From Deltaproteobacteria bacterium (GTDB lineage Bacteria; Myxococcota_A; UBA796; UBA2385), in contig CANHON010000097.1 of assembly GCA_947462115.1 (NCBI GenBank), positions 1 to 13,143 on the forward strand: DNA of 13,143 nucleotides, read 5' to 3'. Each line of letters starts with the position of its first letter. Position 1 is the first letter of the stretch. This document shows, in pieces, positions 7,025 through 13,143 of the stretch. The notes under the pieces are model-generated. The model searched no databases. It worked only from the letters and a program-made list of their open reading frames with translations, and was not told the origin of the DNA. Position numbers and translations under genes: made by a program.

Positions 7025-7777
7025 TTAGGCGCTGAGGCCGACGATAACGGCCAGCGCGTTGTTTCCGGCGTGGGCCAGCAAACACGGCCCGATGCCGCCG
7101 CCGCGCCGGCGCAGCTCGCCGAGCGCGACGCCAAAGACCATGAGCGGGAGCACCGCGACGGGATCGGCGAGGTGCAGCGCGCCGAACATCAGGCCGGCCC
7201 CGACGCTCGCTGGCACCGCGCCCCGACGCTCCGCCAACCAACCTTGGAGCAGCCCGCGGAAGGCCAGCTCCTCGGCGATGGGCGCGCCCAAGGTGGCGTA
7301 CAGCACGCCAAGGAGCAGCGCTGGCGACTCGGCGCCGCGCATGTCGTCCATCAGGGCTTGGGTGGTTTGGGTCACGCCGACGGAGCTCAGCAGCCAAACC
7401 CAAGCGCTGCTGAGGCCAATGTTGACCGCCGGCAGCGTGATCGCCGCGAGCCAGGCCGCCCCGCTCGCGCCCCGTAAGCCGAGCCGCTCGGGGCGACTCT
7501 CGCTCAGGATCATGATCACGGCGGACAGGCCGCCGATGGCCGAGCCGATGACCGTGGCGGTCAGGTCTGGCGCGTCGATCGCCCCGCCGCGCAGCCCCGC
7601 GGCCCCGATGGTGGCCACAGAAGAGCCGCCGATCAAGGTGATGAACGCCCGGATCACCGCGCCAGGACCCGCGTCGGTGGCGCGCTGCCCCTGGACCCGC
7701 CGACGCAGCGCCGCGGCGCCCGCGACCAGCAGCGGCGTGGCGACCAGCGCGGCGTTCAGCAGCGTCTCGGCACTCAA
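7025..7777 (-). CDS. CPBP-family intramembrane glutamic endopeptidase
   Basis: A 250-residue membrane protein with about seven hydrophobic segments. The three CPBP (Abi/Rce1) motifs are intact: EELAFRG with Glu169, Glu170 and Arg174; FGALH with His202; and HAGNN with His236 and Asn240. Members cleave proteins or prenylated peptides inside the membrane; in bacteria many serve in peptide maturation, immunity or signalling. The start is TTG 7777, since no ATG, GTG or TTG occurs between it and the upstream in-frame stop. It lies 10 bases after the DUF2325 gene, without an obvious ribosome binding site, so it probably depends on translation of the operon upstream. It is the last gene of the five-gene unit and ends 6 bases from the convergent bcp gene. 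Confidence 0.9.
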   Translation of the reverse strand: MSAETLLNAALVATPLLVAGAAALRRRVQGQRATDAGPGAVIRAFITLIGGSSVATIGAAGLRGGAIDAPDLTATVIGSAIGGLSAVIMILSESRPERLGLRGASGAAWLAAITLPAVNIGLSSAWVWLLSSVGVTQTTQALMDDMRGAESPALLLGVLYATLGAPIAEELAFRGLLQGWLAERRGAVPASVGAGLMFGALHLADPVAVLPLMVFGVALGELRRRGGGIGPCLLAHAGNNALAVIVGLSA

Positions 7778-7787
7778 CGGGCGGCCA

Positions 7788-8942
7788 CTAGGCGTCGCCT
7801 TCGCTGCGGAGCGTTCGGGTCAGGCGCTCCATCATGCCCGTCATGCCGCGGTGGGCGATGGTGATGACCCGCGCCTTGTCGGCCGGCTGCTTGGTGTAGA
7901 GCTCGGTCACGCGGTGGTCGATGATCGTGCTGCCCCAGATCACGATGAGGTCGCTGTTTTGGAGCTGCGACTTGGCGTCTTCCTTTCGGATGTTCCGCCC
8001 GTTGGGCACCTTGGTGACCCGGATGCGCCGGTCGATCAGCAGCTTGTCGAGCTGGGTGTAGTAGGCCGGGCTGCCGCCGACGAAGACCAAGCGGTTGTGC
8101 CCGGCCACCAGCAGGGCGTCGGTGAGCTCCGCCGCCCGGCGGCGCATGTCGCTGCCCTCACACAGGTCGCAGCGGCTGCGAACCACCCGCATCAGCGCGC
8201 GACCGGCCGGGTCGGGGCAGGCGGGGCAGCCGCCGCGCAGGGCGAGGCTGTCGTCGAGAAAGGCCTGCAGCGCGCTGCGCTCGTGCGTGGAGAGCAGGCC
8301 CACGAGCTTGGCCCCGAGGTGGGCGTCGGCGACGGCGCGGAGGAACAGGTCCGCCTCGGTGCGCGGCGCGAGGCCGCGGTCGGTCAGCATCGCGGTGAAG
8401 CTCGCGTCCTCTTCGCTTTGTTGGCCGGCTTTGAGGGCCTCGAGCTCGGTGGTCCGTGCTTCGAAGCGCTGGTGCAGGCTGCTGCGGTGCTCCTCGACCT
8501 CCTTGAGCTTGGCGGTGAGCCCGGCGACCTGGGCCTGCGCCTCGCTCAGCGCGGCGGCCTGCGCGGCGAAGGCAGCGGCCTGCGCGGCAAAGGCAGCGGC
8601 GGAGCTGCGCAGCGCGGCCTCGGCCTCGGCGAGACGCAGCTCCAAGGCGGGCGAGGCCCGACCCGGCGCCGACCCGGCGGGTGGCTTGCTGGAGGCGAAC
8701 GTAGACGACGGTGGGAAGGACTCGCTGGAGGGCGCTCCCACCGACGGCTGCGCGGAGGCCGGCGGCTGCACGCGGGTGGTGGTCCCCTCCCCTGTCCGGT
8801 GGTTCGCTCGATCGTTGGGCTGTGCGTTCGCGTTGGCGGCCGGCTGTCCGCCTCGACCGCGCTTGCCGCTCGGGGGCCCCCCAATCGGCCGCACCCCCAT
8901 CAGGGCCATCATCTCGTCAAAGTCCAGCTTTTCGTCGCTCAT
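7788..8942 (-). CDS. Coiled-coil protein with Cys4 site and C-terminal DUF2325-like domain
   Basis: A 384-residue protein whose ATG overlaps the pyroglutamyl-peptidase stop as ATGA. Residues 6-20 (LDFDEMMALMGVRPI) look like the short motif found at the start of many Smr-type proteins. Residues 21-97 are a disordered Pro/Ser/Ala linker. Residues 98-172 are heptad-like Ala/Leu/Glu coiled coil with a doubled AAAFAAQ unit. Residues 239-261 hold CPAC and CDLC, a likely zinc site. Residues 284-365 match the DUF2325 pattern: RLVFVGG, an asparagine/glycine/arginine turn (PNGRNIR), then SDLIVIWGSTIIDHRV with the conserved His. DUF2325 has a Rossmann-like shape and no settled function. It is expected in the cytoplasm. 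Its place between a peptidase gene and a CPBP gene hints at a regulatory or scaffold role. Confidence 0.72.
   Translation of the reverse strand: MSDEKLDFDEMMALMGVRPIGGPPSGKRGRGGQPAANANAQPNDRANHRTGEGTTTRVQPPASAQPSVGAPSSESFPPSSTFASSKPPAGSAPGRASPALELRLAEAEAALRSSAAAFAAQAAAFAAQAAALSEAQAQVAGLTAKLKEVEEHRSSLHQRFEARTTELEALKAGQQSEEDASFTAMLTDRGLAPRTEADLFLRAVADAHLGAKLVGLLSTHERSALQAFLDDSLALRGGCPACPDPAGRALMRVVRSRCDLCEGSDMRRRAAELTDALLVAGHNRLVFVGGSPAYYTQLDKLLIDRRIRVTKVPNGRNIRKEDAKSQLQNSDLIVIWGSTIIDHRVTELYTKQPADKARVITIAHRGMTGMMERLTRTLRSEGDA
8555..8596. repeat. Two 21-bp tandem repeats in the coiled-coil coding region
   Basis: Two adjacent 21-base copies, 8555-8575 and 8576-8596, differ at one base. They encode the AAAFAAQ heptad twice in the DUF2325 protein. 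Copy number could change by slippage in exact heptad steps and keep the coiled coil in register. Confidence 0.75.
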
Positions 8943-9481
8943 ACGCGGGTCCGGGGGAGCTCGTCGCTCAGCAGGTCAAGGAGGCGCGCCGGCGCGAGGC
9001 CCTCGGCCGGGAGGTGCAAAAAGGCGGTGGGGATCCGCCCCGCCGTGAGCCCAAGGCAACGGTACAGCCAGGCATTGCAAACATAGCGCCCGGCGTCGTC
9101 GCTTCGCCCGATGCCGTGGGACGCAGCGTTCTCGGCGAACCAGGTGCTCCGGCGCAGCGCGGGCCCCTCGGCCTCGAGCGTGTCGGGGGAGGCGCCGTCC
9201 ACGTCGAAGATCCCTTTGGCAACGTCATTGTAAGCGACAGACTCCAGCTGGGCTTCGACCCGGCCGACCGCCACGCCCACGCCGAGGAGGAGCGTGGGCT
9301 GCCACTGGGCGAGCGCGGCCTCGGTCTGCGCGACGCACCGCGCGTAAGAGACGTCCATCACGACGCCCCGCACGAGTCCGGCGGGCACGCGGGCGCCGTC
9401 CACCGCGCGCACGAGGCGGGCCGCTGGGTTGTCGAGCACGTCGCCGAAGGGCCCAAAGCCCATGAGCAGCAGGGTGCTCAT
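8939..9481 (-). CDS. pcp: Pyroglutamyl-peptidase I family protein (peptidase C15)
   Basis: A 180-residue protein, slightly shorter than the usual 200-215. The N-terminal LLLMGFGPFGDVLDNP matches the C15 pattern GFxPFGxxxxNP. GVAVGRVEAQLESVAYN carries the catalytic Glu80. GRYVCNAWLY carries the nucleophile Cys135, and FLHLPAEG carries His156, so the triad is complete. The family removes N-terminal pyroglutamate from peptides in the cytoplasm. The ATG at 9481 overlaps the stop of the desuccinylase gene as ATGA, and its own stop overlaps the next ATG the same way. An in-frame upstream ATG (9532) lies within the previous gene and adds only Arg/Gly-rich residues. Sequence around the triad is divergent from E. 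coli-type enzymes, so the substrate may not be plain pyroglutamyl peptides. Confidence 0.88.
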   Translation of the reverse strand: MSTLLLMGFGPFGDVLDNPAARLVRAVDGARVPAGLVRGVVMDVSYARCVAQTEAALAQWQPTLLLGVGVAVGRVEAQLESVAYNDVAKGIFDVDGASPDTLEAEGPALRRSTWFAENAASHGIGRSDDAGRYVCNAWLYRCLGLTAGRIPTAFLHLPAEGLAPARLLDLLSDELPRTRV

Positions 9482-10374
9482 CCGGTCGCCGCCACCCGCA
9501 CCAACAGCTCGGCGGCGTGCACCATCGGCCACGCCCGAACGGTCATCACGACGCCGCTGCTCGCGGCGCGCACCTCGCCGATCCGGTCGCCGCCGATGGG
9601 GATCTGCATGTAGCCGAGCAAGTGGCCGGGCTTGACGCGGGCGCCCACCCGCACCTCCGGCACGAAAAAGCCGCCGCAGGGCGCGCGGTGCGTCTCGATC
9701 TCGCCGCGGGTCACGTCGGCCACCGTCTCGCCGGGGCCGATGGGCGGGGTCAGGCCCAAGCTAGAGAGCAACCGGTTCAGCCCGCGGGCCAAGGTGCCGC
9801 TGTGCTCGGTGTCCAAGGTGATGCCGCGGCCGCCCACCACGTGCAGGGCGTGGCGCCCCGCTTGGCGCCAGGCGCCCACGAGTCCCGTCGCGTCGAGGCG
9901 CTCGCCCGTTCGCCGCCAAACCACCGGCAGCCCCATCGCGCGGGCCAGCTCCAGCTCGCGGCCGCTCATCGGCGCGCGGACCTGCGGCAGCTCGCGGACG
10001 TGGGGCGCTCCGCTGTGAACATCGACGCATACGTCGGCTTCGCTGTGCGCGAGCACCGCCGCGGCGATGCGCTCGACGCTCGTGCCCGCGGGGTCGCCGG
10101 GGAAGGCGCGGTTGAGGTCGCGGTCATCGAAGGGCCAGCGCTTGACCCCTTCGTCGCCGCCGAAGGTGTTCACCAGCGGGAACAGGTGGACCGTGCCCTG
10201 CGGGCGCTGCACCTGCAGGGCGCTGGCCAGCAGGTTGACGGCGTGCATGCTGTTGAGCTCATTGCCATGCAGGCCCGCGACGATGGCCACCACCGGGCCG
10301 CCGCTGCCGAAGGTGAGCCGGTGGAGCTCATAGGCGCGGCGGTAGGGGGCTTCGAGGGAGAAGACGACGGTCAT
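9478..10374 (-). CDS. Succinylglutamate desuccinylase/aspartoacylase family zinc hydrolase (intact)
   Basis: A 298-residue protein of the M14-like AstE/aspartoacylase branch. The zinc ligands are present: His36 and Glu39 in AGLHGNEL, and His120 in VDVHSG. RDLNRAFPGD (85-94) supplies the substrate-binding Asn/Arg, and DTEHSG contributes the probable general-base Glu190. After about residue 205 a beta-rich domain follows (GGFFVPEVRVGARVKPGHLLG and ASSGVVMTV), a barrel-sandwich fold usual in this subfamily. The reaction is expected to be hydrolysis of an N-acyl amino acid or similar amide; the substrate is unknown. The start ATG 10374 overlaps the stop of the upstream paralogue as ATGA. A longer in-frame opening upstream is a shadow of that paralogue. 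Confidence 0.9.
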   Translation of the reverse strand: MTVVFSLEAPYRRAYELHRLTFGSGGPVVAIVAGLHGNELNSMHAVNLLASALQVQRPQGTVHLFPLVNTFGGDEGVKRWPFDDRDLNRAFPGDPAGTSVERIAAAVLAHSEADVCVDVHSGAPHVRELPQVRAPMSGRELELARAMGLPVVWRRTGERLDATGLVGAWRQAGRHALHVVGGRGITLDTEHSGTLARGLNRLLSSLGLTPPIGPGETVADVTRGEIETHRAPCGGFFVPEVRVGARVKPGHLLGYMQIPIGGDRIGEVRAASSGVVMTVRAWPMVHAAELLVRVAATG

Positions 10375-11294
10375 AGGTTCACCACCCGCGCGACGACGGT
10401 GCCGGGGAAGACGACGGGGAGCTCGCGGATCGCGAGGAGGCGGCCGGCGGACGGGCTCTCGACCACCTCCCGCACCTCGCCGCTGGTGGGATCGACGACC
10501 CGGCCGAGCTCTTCGCCGGCCGAGACCTTCTTCCAGGTGGCGCCGGCGGGCAGAAACAGGCCGCCCCGGTTGGAGCGAACGCGCGCCACGTGCTCGTCGG
10601 TGACCCGCACCGGCCGCTGGAGGGACGCCCAGTGGAAGGGCAGATCGGCCTCTGCCAGCACGCCCATGGTGGCCAGCATGTTGAGGATGCCGTCCGTGAG
10701 GTCTTTCCCGACGCCCGGGGTGAGCCGGTTCCCCGTGCCGCCCTCCAGCACGATCGCCCCGTCGAACTGGTGGGCGAAGGTCGAGGGCGCGGCCGGTCCG
10801 GGCGTTCGCTGCCAAACCACCGCGACGTTCATCGCCATCGCGCGCTCGGTGGCCACCGCCTCCCCTGGCCGCACGTGGGCCTGGGGCACCTCGGAGAAGG
10901 CGGCCCGGGCGCCGCGCACCTCGACGACCTGGTCGGCGCCGAGCACGTCTTGGGTGAGGGCGTAGGCCACGCGCTCCGGCGGGTGCCCGCCGTCGTCGCC
11001 CGGGAATAAGCGATTGAGATCACTGTCAAAGAACGGCCAGCGCGGCACCCCTCGGTGGGCCGCCAGCGGGTTGGCGCAGGGGTAGATGTCGACGGTGCCG
11101 CGGAGGCGGGGCTCGGCGGCGTTGAGGAAGGTCACCAGCTCGTGCGCGACGCGAATGCCCTCAGGCGCGTCGCCCCGGATGCCGGCCACGACGGCCACCC
11201 GCGGACCGGGCCCCCCGCAGAACCGCCGCCGGATGACCGACACGGTGTCGCCCGAAGGCAGCTCAACCTCGATGACGGCGTGTTGTTGGGACAC
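10371..11294 (-). CDS. Desuccinylase/aspartoacylase-fold paralogue lacking the zinc site (probable pseudoenzyme)
   Basis: A 307-residue protein, started at GTG 11294 because AAGGAG lies 9 bases upstream. It aligns along its length with the next gene: AGIRGDAPEGIRVAHEL against AGLHGNELNSMHAVNLL, SDLNRLFPGD against RDLNRAFPGD, and the same C-terminal sandwich domain (GGLFLPAGATWKKVSAGEELG). The metal ligands are replaced: Arg40 for His, Ala43 for Glu and Arg127 (VVEVRGA) for His. The general-base position appears to be Gly (LEGGTG). It therefore should not bind zinc or hydrolyse amides. The reading frame is intact and conserved motifs such as DLNRxFPGD remain, so it looks like a selected non-catalytic subunit or regulator, not decay. 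It is the first gene of the five-gene operon. An in-frame ATG at 11414 is possible but its extra residues are Arg/Ala-rich and lack family similarity. Confidence 0.82.
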   Translation of the reverse strand: MSQQHAVIEVELPSGDTVSVIRRRFCGGPGPRVAVVAGIRGDAPEGIRVAHELVTFLNAAEPRLRGTVDIYPCANPLAAHRGVPRWPFFDSDLNRLFPGDDGGHPPERVAYALTQDVLGADQVVEVRGARAAFSEVPQAHVRPGEAVATERAMAMNVAVVWQRTPGPAAPSTFAHQFDGAIVLEGGTGNRLTPGVGKDLTDGILNMLATMGVLAEADLPFHWASLQRPVRVTDEHVARVRSNRGGLFLPAGATWKKVSAGEELGRVVDPTSGEVREVVESPSAGRLLAIRELPVVFPGTVVARVVNL

Positions 11295-11303
11295 CTTGGG
11301 CTG

Positions 11304-11309
11304 CTCCTT
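11304..11309 (-). promoter_or_regulatory. Ribosome binding site AAGGAG deciding the GTG start at 11294
   Basis: On the minus strand AAGGAG is followed by 9 bases and then GTG. This supports GTG 11294 as the first codon of the operon's leading gene, instead of the upstream ATG at 11414. Confidence 0.6.
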
Positions 11310-11412
11310 GCGCGGCGCCGCGCGGTCCGCGCGGGTCGAGCGCCACGCGCGCACGGCCCATCCTATCGCCGCGGCGCCGACGTCGGCACCGCTCAGCCGC
11401 CCCTCTCGGTTC

Positions 11413-11451
11413 ATTCACCGGAATCTTGTGAATCGGCGGCCAGGACGGCAA
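11413..11451 (-). promoter_or_regulatory. Candidate operator and weak promoter in the divergent region
   Basis: ATTCAC (11413-11418) and its complement GTGAAT (11428-11433) form an inverted repeat with a 9-base centre, in an unusually AT-rich patch for this genome. On the minus strand TTGCCG (11446-11451), a 17-base spacer and CAAGAT (11423-11428) make a weak sigma-70-like promoter, whose -10 would lie under the repeat. The layout fits a regulator binding between the operon and the divergent subtilase gene. The 197-base gap holds no other clear signal. Confidence 0.3.
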
Positions 11452-11491
11452 GGCTCGGTCGCGCTCCGGCGTTGGGGAGGCGGAGGTGCCG

Positions 11492-13143
11492 ATGTCCATC
11501 CGCTCGCTGGCCTTTGGCGCGCTGCTCTGGCCAGCGCTCGCGCCGGTCGCTTGGGCGGACGCCGGCGATGATGCCTTGCTGGTCGTTGATCTGGCGGATG
11601 GCTCCTCGCTGAGCGACGCGGCTGCGCGCCTCGGGCTGCCCGGCCTCGCTTGGCTCGACCCCCGCACCGCCGACGAGGCCCTCGCGGTCGTTCGCCTCGC
11701 CGGCCCCGCTGCGGTGGTGCGCGCGGCGGCGCGGCTGCAGGGCGCGGACGGCGTCGAGGCGGCGGAGCCGATGATCCAATACGAGGCCCTCGCCGTCCCC
11801 AATGATCCGCTGTACCCCAGACAATGGAACATGCGGATGGTCGACGCGCCCGCGGCCTGGCGCTCCGGCGGCGGCGCGGGCGTGCGCGTCGCGGTGATCG
11901 ACACGGGCCTGACGGCGGTGCCGGATCTTGCCGGGACCATCCAGCTCCCCGGCGCCTCCTTCGTGCCGGGCAGCCCCTCGGCCGCCGACGGGAACGGGCA
12001 CGGCACGCACGTGGCCGGCACCATCGCCCAGACCACGCACAACGCGCTGGGGGTGGTCGGTCTCAGCCCAGCGGTGGAGCTGCTCCCCATCAAGGTCCTG
12101 AGCGACCAGGGCTTTGGGCAGAGCGCCTGGATCGCCGCGGGCATCGACGAGGCGGTCGACCAGGGCGCGCAGGTCATCAACCTGAGCCTCGGCGGTCCAC
12201 CCTCGGACGTGGTCCGCATCGCCGCCCACAAGGCCGTGGCGCAGGGCGTGATCGTCGTGGCCGCCGCCGGGAACACCGGTCGGCCGGGGGTCGGCTCGCC
12301 GGCCTCGGTGCCGGGTGTGTTGGCCGTGAGCGCGCTCGGCCCCCACGCGCAGCTCGCGCCCTACTCAACGACCGGGCCCGAGGTGTTCCTTGCCGCGCCA
12401 GGCGGTGACAAACGGCAGGAGGAAGGCGGCGTTCTCCAGCAGACGGTGGTGGGAGAGGGCAGCGACTTCTTGGCCCTCCAAGGCACCAGCATGGCCGCCC
12501 CCCACGTCGCGGCGGCGGCCGCTGCCCTGCTGTCCTTCGGGGCCGGCGACGCCGAGGGCGTTGTGGACGCGCTGGTCGCCGGCGCGCGCCCCCTGAGCGC
12601 GGGCGGGCGCGATCCCCGCTTCGGCTGGGGTGGGCTCGATGTCGGGGCGAGCCTTCGCGGTGTCGCGCTCCACCGCCACCTGCCCCGGGGCCTGCTGGCC
12701 GGGGCGCTGACCTTGCTCGCCCTCCGCGGCAGCGGGACGCGGCGCCGGGCCTGGACCGCCGCGCTCGCCGCGGCCCTCGTCGGCGGGATCGGCGCGGTCC
12801 TCGTCGCCCTGCCCGTCCCCGGTCCCGCCGTGGGCCCCCTTCTCGCGCGGCCGCCCTTGTTATGGGCGCCGATCTTCGGCGTTGGACGTGGGCTCTCGTT
12901 GATCTGGGCGAGCGGCGCGGCGGCGGCGGCGGCGACCTTCTTGTTTGGCCCGCACCGCCGGCTCGGCCCGCTGGTGGCGGGGGCCTGCGTCGGCTGGGCC
13001 CTGCACCTCACGGATGGCGCGTGGCGCGGCGGCGTCCCCCTGCCTGCGCTGTCGCCCAGCGTCGCGGGCCTTTGGTTGGGGGCGAACGCGCTGCTGGTTT
13101 GGCTCTGCGCCGCGGCGGGCCTCGGGGTCGCGCGGCTCGCCGC
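11492..13143 (+). CDS. Subtilisin-type serine protease (S8) with C-terminal membrane domain, 3' end outside window
   Basis: The frame is open for 550 codons to the window edge. ATG 11492 follows GGAGG (11482-11486) with a 5-base gap. Residues 1-23 are a signal peptide ending near AWADAG. Residues about 28-105 look like an inhibitor_I9-type propeptide. The catalytic triad is intact: Asp137 (VAVIDTGL), His170 (NGHGTHVAGT) and Ser333 (GTSMAAPH), with the oxyanion Asn261 (AAAGNTG). The peptidase domain ends near 385. After it come about five or six hydrophobic segments (near 395-410, 417-440, 455-490, 497-512 and 525-550), giving a polytopic tail that anchors the protease, probably with the catalytic domain outside the cytoplasm. 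It is divergent from the peptidase operon and may share its control. The true length is unknown because no stop is reached. Confidence 0.9.
   Translation, partial: MSIRSLAFGALLWPALAPVAWADAGDDALLVVDLADGSSLSDAAARLGLPGLAWLDPRTADEALAVVRLAGPAAVVRAAARLQGADGVEAAEPMIQYEALAVPNDPLYPRQWNMRMVDAPAAWRSGGGAGVRVAVIDTGLTAVPDLAGTIQLPGASFVPGSPSAADGNGHGTHVAGTIAQTTHNALGVVGLSPAVELLPIKVLSDQGFGQSAWIAAGIDEAVDQGAQVINLSLGGPPSDVVRIAAHKAVAQGVIVVAAAGNTGRPGVGSPASVPGVLAVSALGPHAQLAPYSTTGPEVFLAAPGGDKRQEEGGVLQQTVVGEGSDFLALQGTSMAAPHVAAAAAALLSFGAGDAEGVVDALVAGARPLSAGGRDPRFGWGGLDVGASLRGVALHRHLPRGLLAGALTLLALRGSGTRRRAWTAALAAALVGGIGAVLVALPVPGPAVGPLLARPPLLWAPIFGVGRGLSLIWASGAAAAAATFLFGPHRRLGPLVAGACVGWALHLTDGAWRGGVPLPALSPSVAGLWLGANALLVWLCAAAGLGVARLA

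Noticed and set aside
5545..7035. A 496-codon open frame on the + strand opposite the Hfq-like gene
   Set aside because: It is a high-GC shadow: it lies antisense to a well-supported gene and then runs out of frame through bcp, with Gly/Arg/His-rich low-complexity translation and no family resemblance.
7059..9086. A 675-codon open frame on the + strand
   Set aside because: It is antisense to the CPBP, DUF2325 and part of the pyroglutamyl-peptidase genes, whose motifs are intact. Its translation is compositional and has no recognisable domain.
9517..10965. A 482-codon open frame on the + strand
   Set aside because: It is antisense to both desuccinylase-family genes, which align with each other residue by residue. 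The open frame is explained by GC-rich codon positions.
11263..12276. A 337-codon open frame on the - strand
   Set aside because: It covers the antisense of the subtilase catalytic domain, where Asp, His and Asn motifs are all present on the + strand. It would also bridge the divergent promoter region.

Overview
This is GC-rich bacterial DNA (roughly 70% or more G+C by eye) with tightly packed genes. The gene content points to the Myxococcota or a related former deltaproteobacterial lineage. The pointers are a two-gene RdgC-like module, a DUF3996/BAPKO_0422-like outer-membrane barrel (so the cell is Gram-negative), and several long Ala/Pro/Arg-rich proteins. This placement is an inference from protein families; no rRNA or marker gene is present. 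The window is ordinary chromosome: no transposase, integrase, phage gene or CRISPR array was seen.

Layout. (1) 2-1640, + strand: the C-terminal end of a probable VWA-domain protein, then an overlapping gene for a polytopic membrane protein with a long helical cytosolic tail. (2) 1700-3021, - strand: an MBL-fold hydrolase and a small one-helix membrane protein, joined by an ATGA overlap. (3) 3203-3922, - strand: a small secreted beta-barrel protein, preceded by tRNA-Arg(CCG) with its own promoter and a clean hairpin terminator. (4) 4059-6300, - strand: a three-gene overlapping operon. It encodes a protein with two Hfq/Sm-like segments and a two-copy helical repeat, then an RdgC-like N-terminal protein, then a second protein that matches the C-terminal part of RdgC and has an acidic tail. 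(5) 6518-7018, + strand: a PrxQ/Bcp peroxiredoxin, divergent from the operon. (6) 7025-11294, - strand: a five-gene operon. In transcription order it holds a desuccinylase/aspartoacylase-fold protein that has lost its metal site, an intact homologue of it, a pyroglutamyl-peptidase, a coiled-coil/Cys4/DUF2325 protein, and a CPBP intramembrane protease. (7) 11492-13143, + strand: a divergent subtilisin-type protease that runs off the window and carries a multi-helix membrane domain after the peptidase domain.

The two most interesting blocks are the Hfq-like/split-RdgC operon and the peptidase/deacylase operon. The first joins a likely RNA (or nucleic-acid) binding protein to a recombination-type DNA-binding protein divided over two genes. 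The second pairs an active and a catalytically dead paralogue, with three more translationally coupled genes and a divergent membrane-bound subtilase. That arrangement suggests a coordinated peptide- or acyl-amino-acid-processing function at or near the membrane, whose substrate cannot be read from the sequence.
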